Under the pieces are notes generated by a model. That model was not told the origin of the DNA, did not search any database, and saw nothing but the letters and a program-made list of their open reading frames with translations. The translations under genes were made by a program, and so were the position numbers. A DNA stretch of 12,697 bases from Dehalococcoidia bacterium (lineage in GTDB: Bacteria; Chloroflexota; Dehalococcoidia; SM23-28-2; RBG-16-64-32), in the NCBI GenBank assembly GCA_030690405.1, contig JAUYGU010000080.1:1-12697 (forward strand), read 5' to 3'. How positions within the stretch are numbered: the first letter of the stretch is position 1; every line of letters starts with the position of its first letter. Below are positions 12,011 to 12,697 of this stretch, piece by piece.

Positions 12011-12697
12011 CTAGAGCAGCCCCTCGGCATGCATCTCGGCGAGGGTCGCCTCGAAGGCGGCGAGGGTGAGGCCGACGTCGGCGTCGGTGTGGACGCCGGA
12101 GACGAGGGCGCCGGTCATGCCCATGAGGTCGACGCCGTGGTTGAGCATGCCGAGGCGGAGGGCGAGGGCAAGCTGAGGGGCGGTGCGCGGCGGCGCCTTG
12201 CCGTTAAGGTTAGGCCACTCTATCCCGTCCCGCGGACGCGGGCACTCGGCGCCCAGCGAGACGTGGAGGCAGGATGCCAGGCCGTAAGCGCAGCCCTTCA
12301 CGCCGCGCCCGGATATCGCATCGTTCATGCCCCGCGCGAACCGTTCGCTGAGCGCATTGGCGTGAGCGTGGAAGCGGCCGGTCTCCACCAGCGACAGCAT
12401 CGTGACGCCGGCGGCGGCGGAGAGCGGGTTCGCATTGAAGGTCCCGGGGTGGAACACGCGCCGGCGGTCGTTCCAGTCGGGGTCGTCGCGGAACTCGATG
12501 AGCGAGATGATGTCGGCGCGGCCGGCGACGCCGCCGCCGGGAAGGCCGCCAGCGAGGACTTTGGCCATCGTCGTCAGGTCGGGCGAGACGCCGTACAGGG
12601 CCTGGGCGCCGCCGGGCGAGACGCGGAAGCCGGTCACCACCTCATCGAAGATGAGTACGGTATTGTGGCGGGCGGTGGCCTGACGCAGTTCGGCGAG
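12011..12697 (-). CDS. Class III aminotransferase (glutamate-1-semialdehyde aminomutase-like), 3' part
   Basis: The gene runs off the right edge; 228 C-terminal residues are visible and the frame is open to the last base, so the apparent GTG at 12640 is internal. The fragment holds LIFDEVVTGFR (15-25), whose D18 contacts the pyridine nitrogen of PLP, and PDLTTMAKVLAGGLPGGG (39-56), whose K46 should be the Schiff-base lysine. GGAQALYGV and FNANPLSAAAG are typical of the semialdehyde-aminomutase branch. True HemL (haem synthesis) is about 430 residues, but the motif GTFNANPLS differs from the usual GTLSGNPLA, so a catabolic paralogue is more likely than the haem enzyme. It transfers or shifts an amino group in the cytosol. 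No haem genes are visible. Confidence 0.93.
   Translation of the reverse strand, partial: LAELRQATARHNTVLIFDEVVTGFRVSPGGAQALYGVSPDLTTMAKVLAGGLPGGGVAGRADIISLIEFRDDPDWNDRRRVFHPGTFNANPLSAAAGVTMLSLVETGRFHAHANALSERFARGMNDAISGRGVKGCAYGLASCLHVSLGAECPRPRDGIEWPNLNGKAPPRTAPQLALALRLGMLNHGVDLMGMTGALVSGVHTDADVGLTLAAFEATLAEMHAEGLL

Overview
The window is about 12.7 kb of GC-rich bacterial chromosome (roughly two-thirds G+C by eye), densely coded on both strands and cut at both ends. The gene mix suggests a free-living heterotroph of the Chloroflexota, perhaps Dehalococcoidia or SAR202-like: family III CoA-transferases, an enolase-superfamily enzyme, an acyl-CoA dehydrogenase, an enoyl-CoA hydratase relative, a semialdehyde-aminomutase-like aminotransferase and small Pro/Thr-rich exported proteins. 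That placement is inference; there is no rRNA or marker gene. I see no tRNA, CRISPR array, transposase, integrase or prophage gene.

Layout. 1-2116: the 3' part of a CaiB/BaiF-type CoA-transferase (+) faces a second, complete one (-). The second has Gly where the family's nucleophilic Asp should be. A 26-bp perfect palindrome supplies the stop codons of both. 2117-3706: a mandelate racemase/muconate lactonizing enzyme relative, divergent from CoA-transferase 2 and sharing a short region with back-to-back -35 boxes, then a lower-GC orphan gene with a strong ribosome binding site and a TTG start. 3769-5634: a histidine phosphatase and a TIM-barrel glycosidase-like protein, divergent from about 50 bp. 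5631-7892 (-): a tight acyl-CoA dehydrogenase > DinB-like > PrsW-like membrane protease operon. 7948-9721 (+): a CapA-family lipoprotein, a 274-bp structured non-coding stretch, and a small anchored protein with an acidic/His tail. 9765-12697 (-): an enoyl-CoA hydratase/isomerase relative, a scar carrying the C-terminus of a lost short-chain dehydrogenase, an MFS exporter, and the 3' part of a class III aminotransferase.

Much of the content points to acyl-CoA and organic-acid catabolism: CoA-transferases activate acids, the dehydrogenase and crotonase-fold protein handle acyl-CoAs, and the enolase-superfamily enzyme handles sugar acids or other carboxylates. No complete pathway can be assigned. 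I found no obvious new multi-gene system. The observations most worth following are the dispersed TAGGGGCG...CGCCCCTA palindrome family lying just past gene ends, the structured leader with a nine-C tract and a possible leader ORF, the short-chain dehydrogenase scar, and two enzymes lacking their family's usual catalytic residues.
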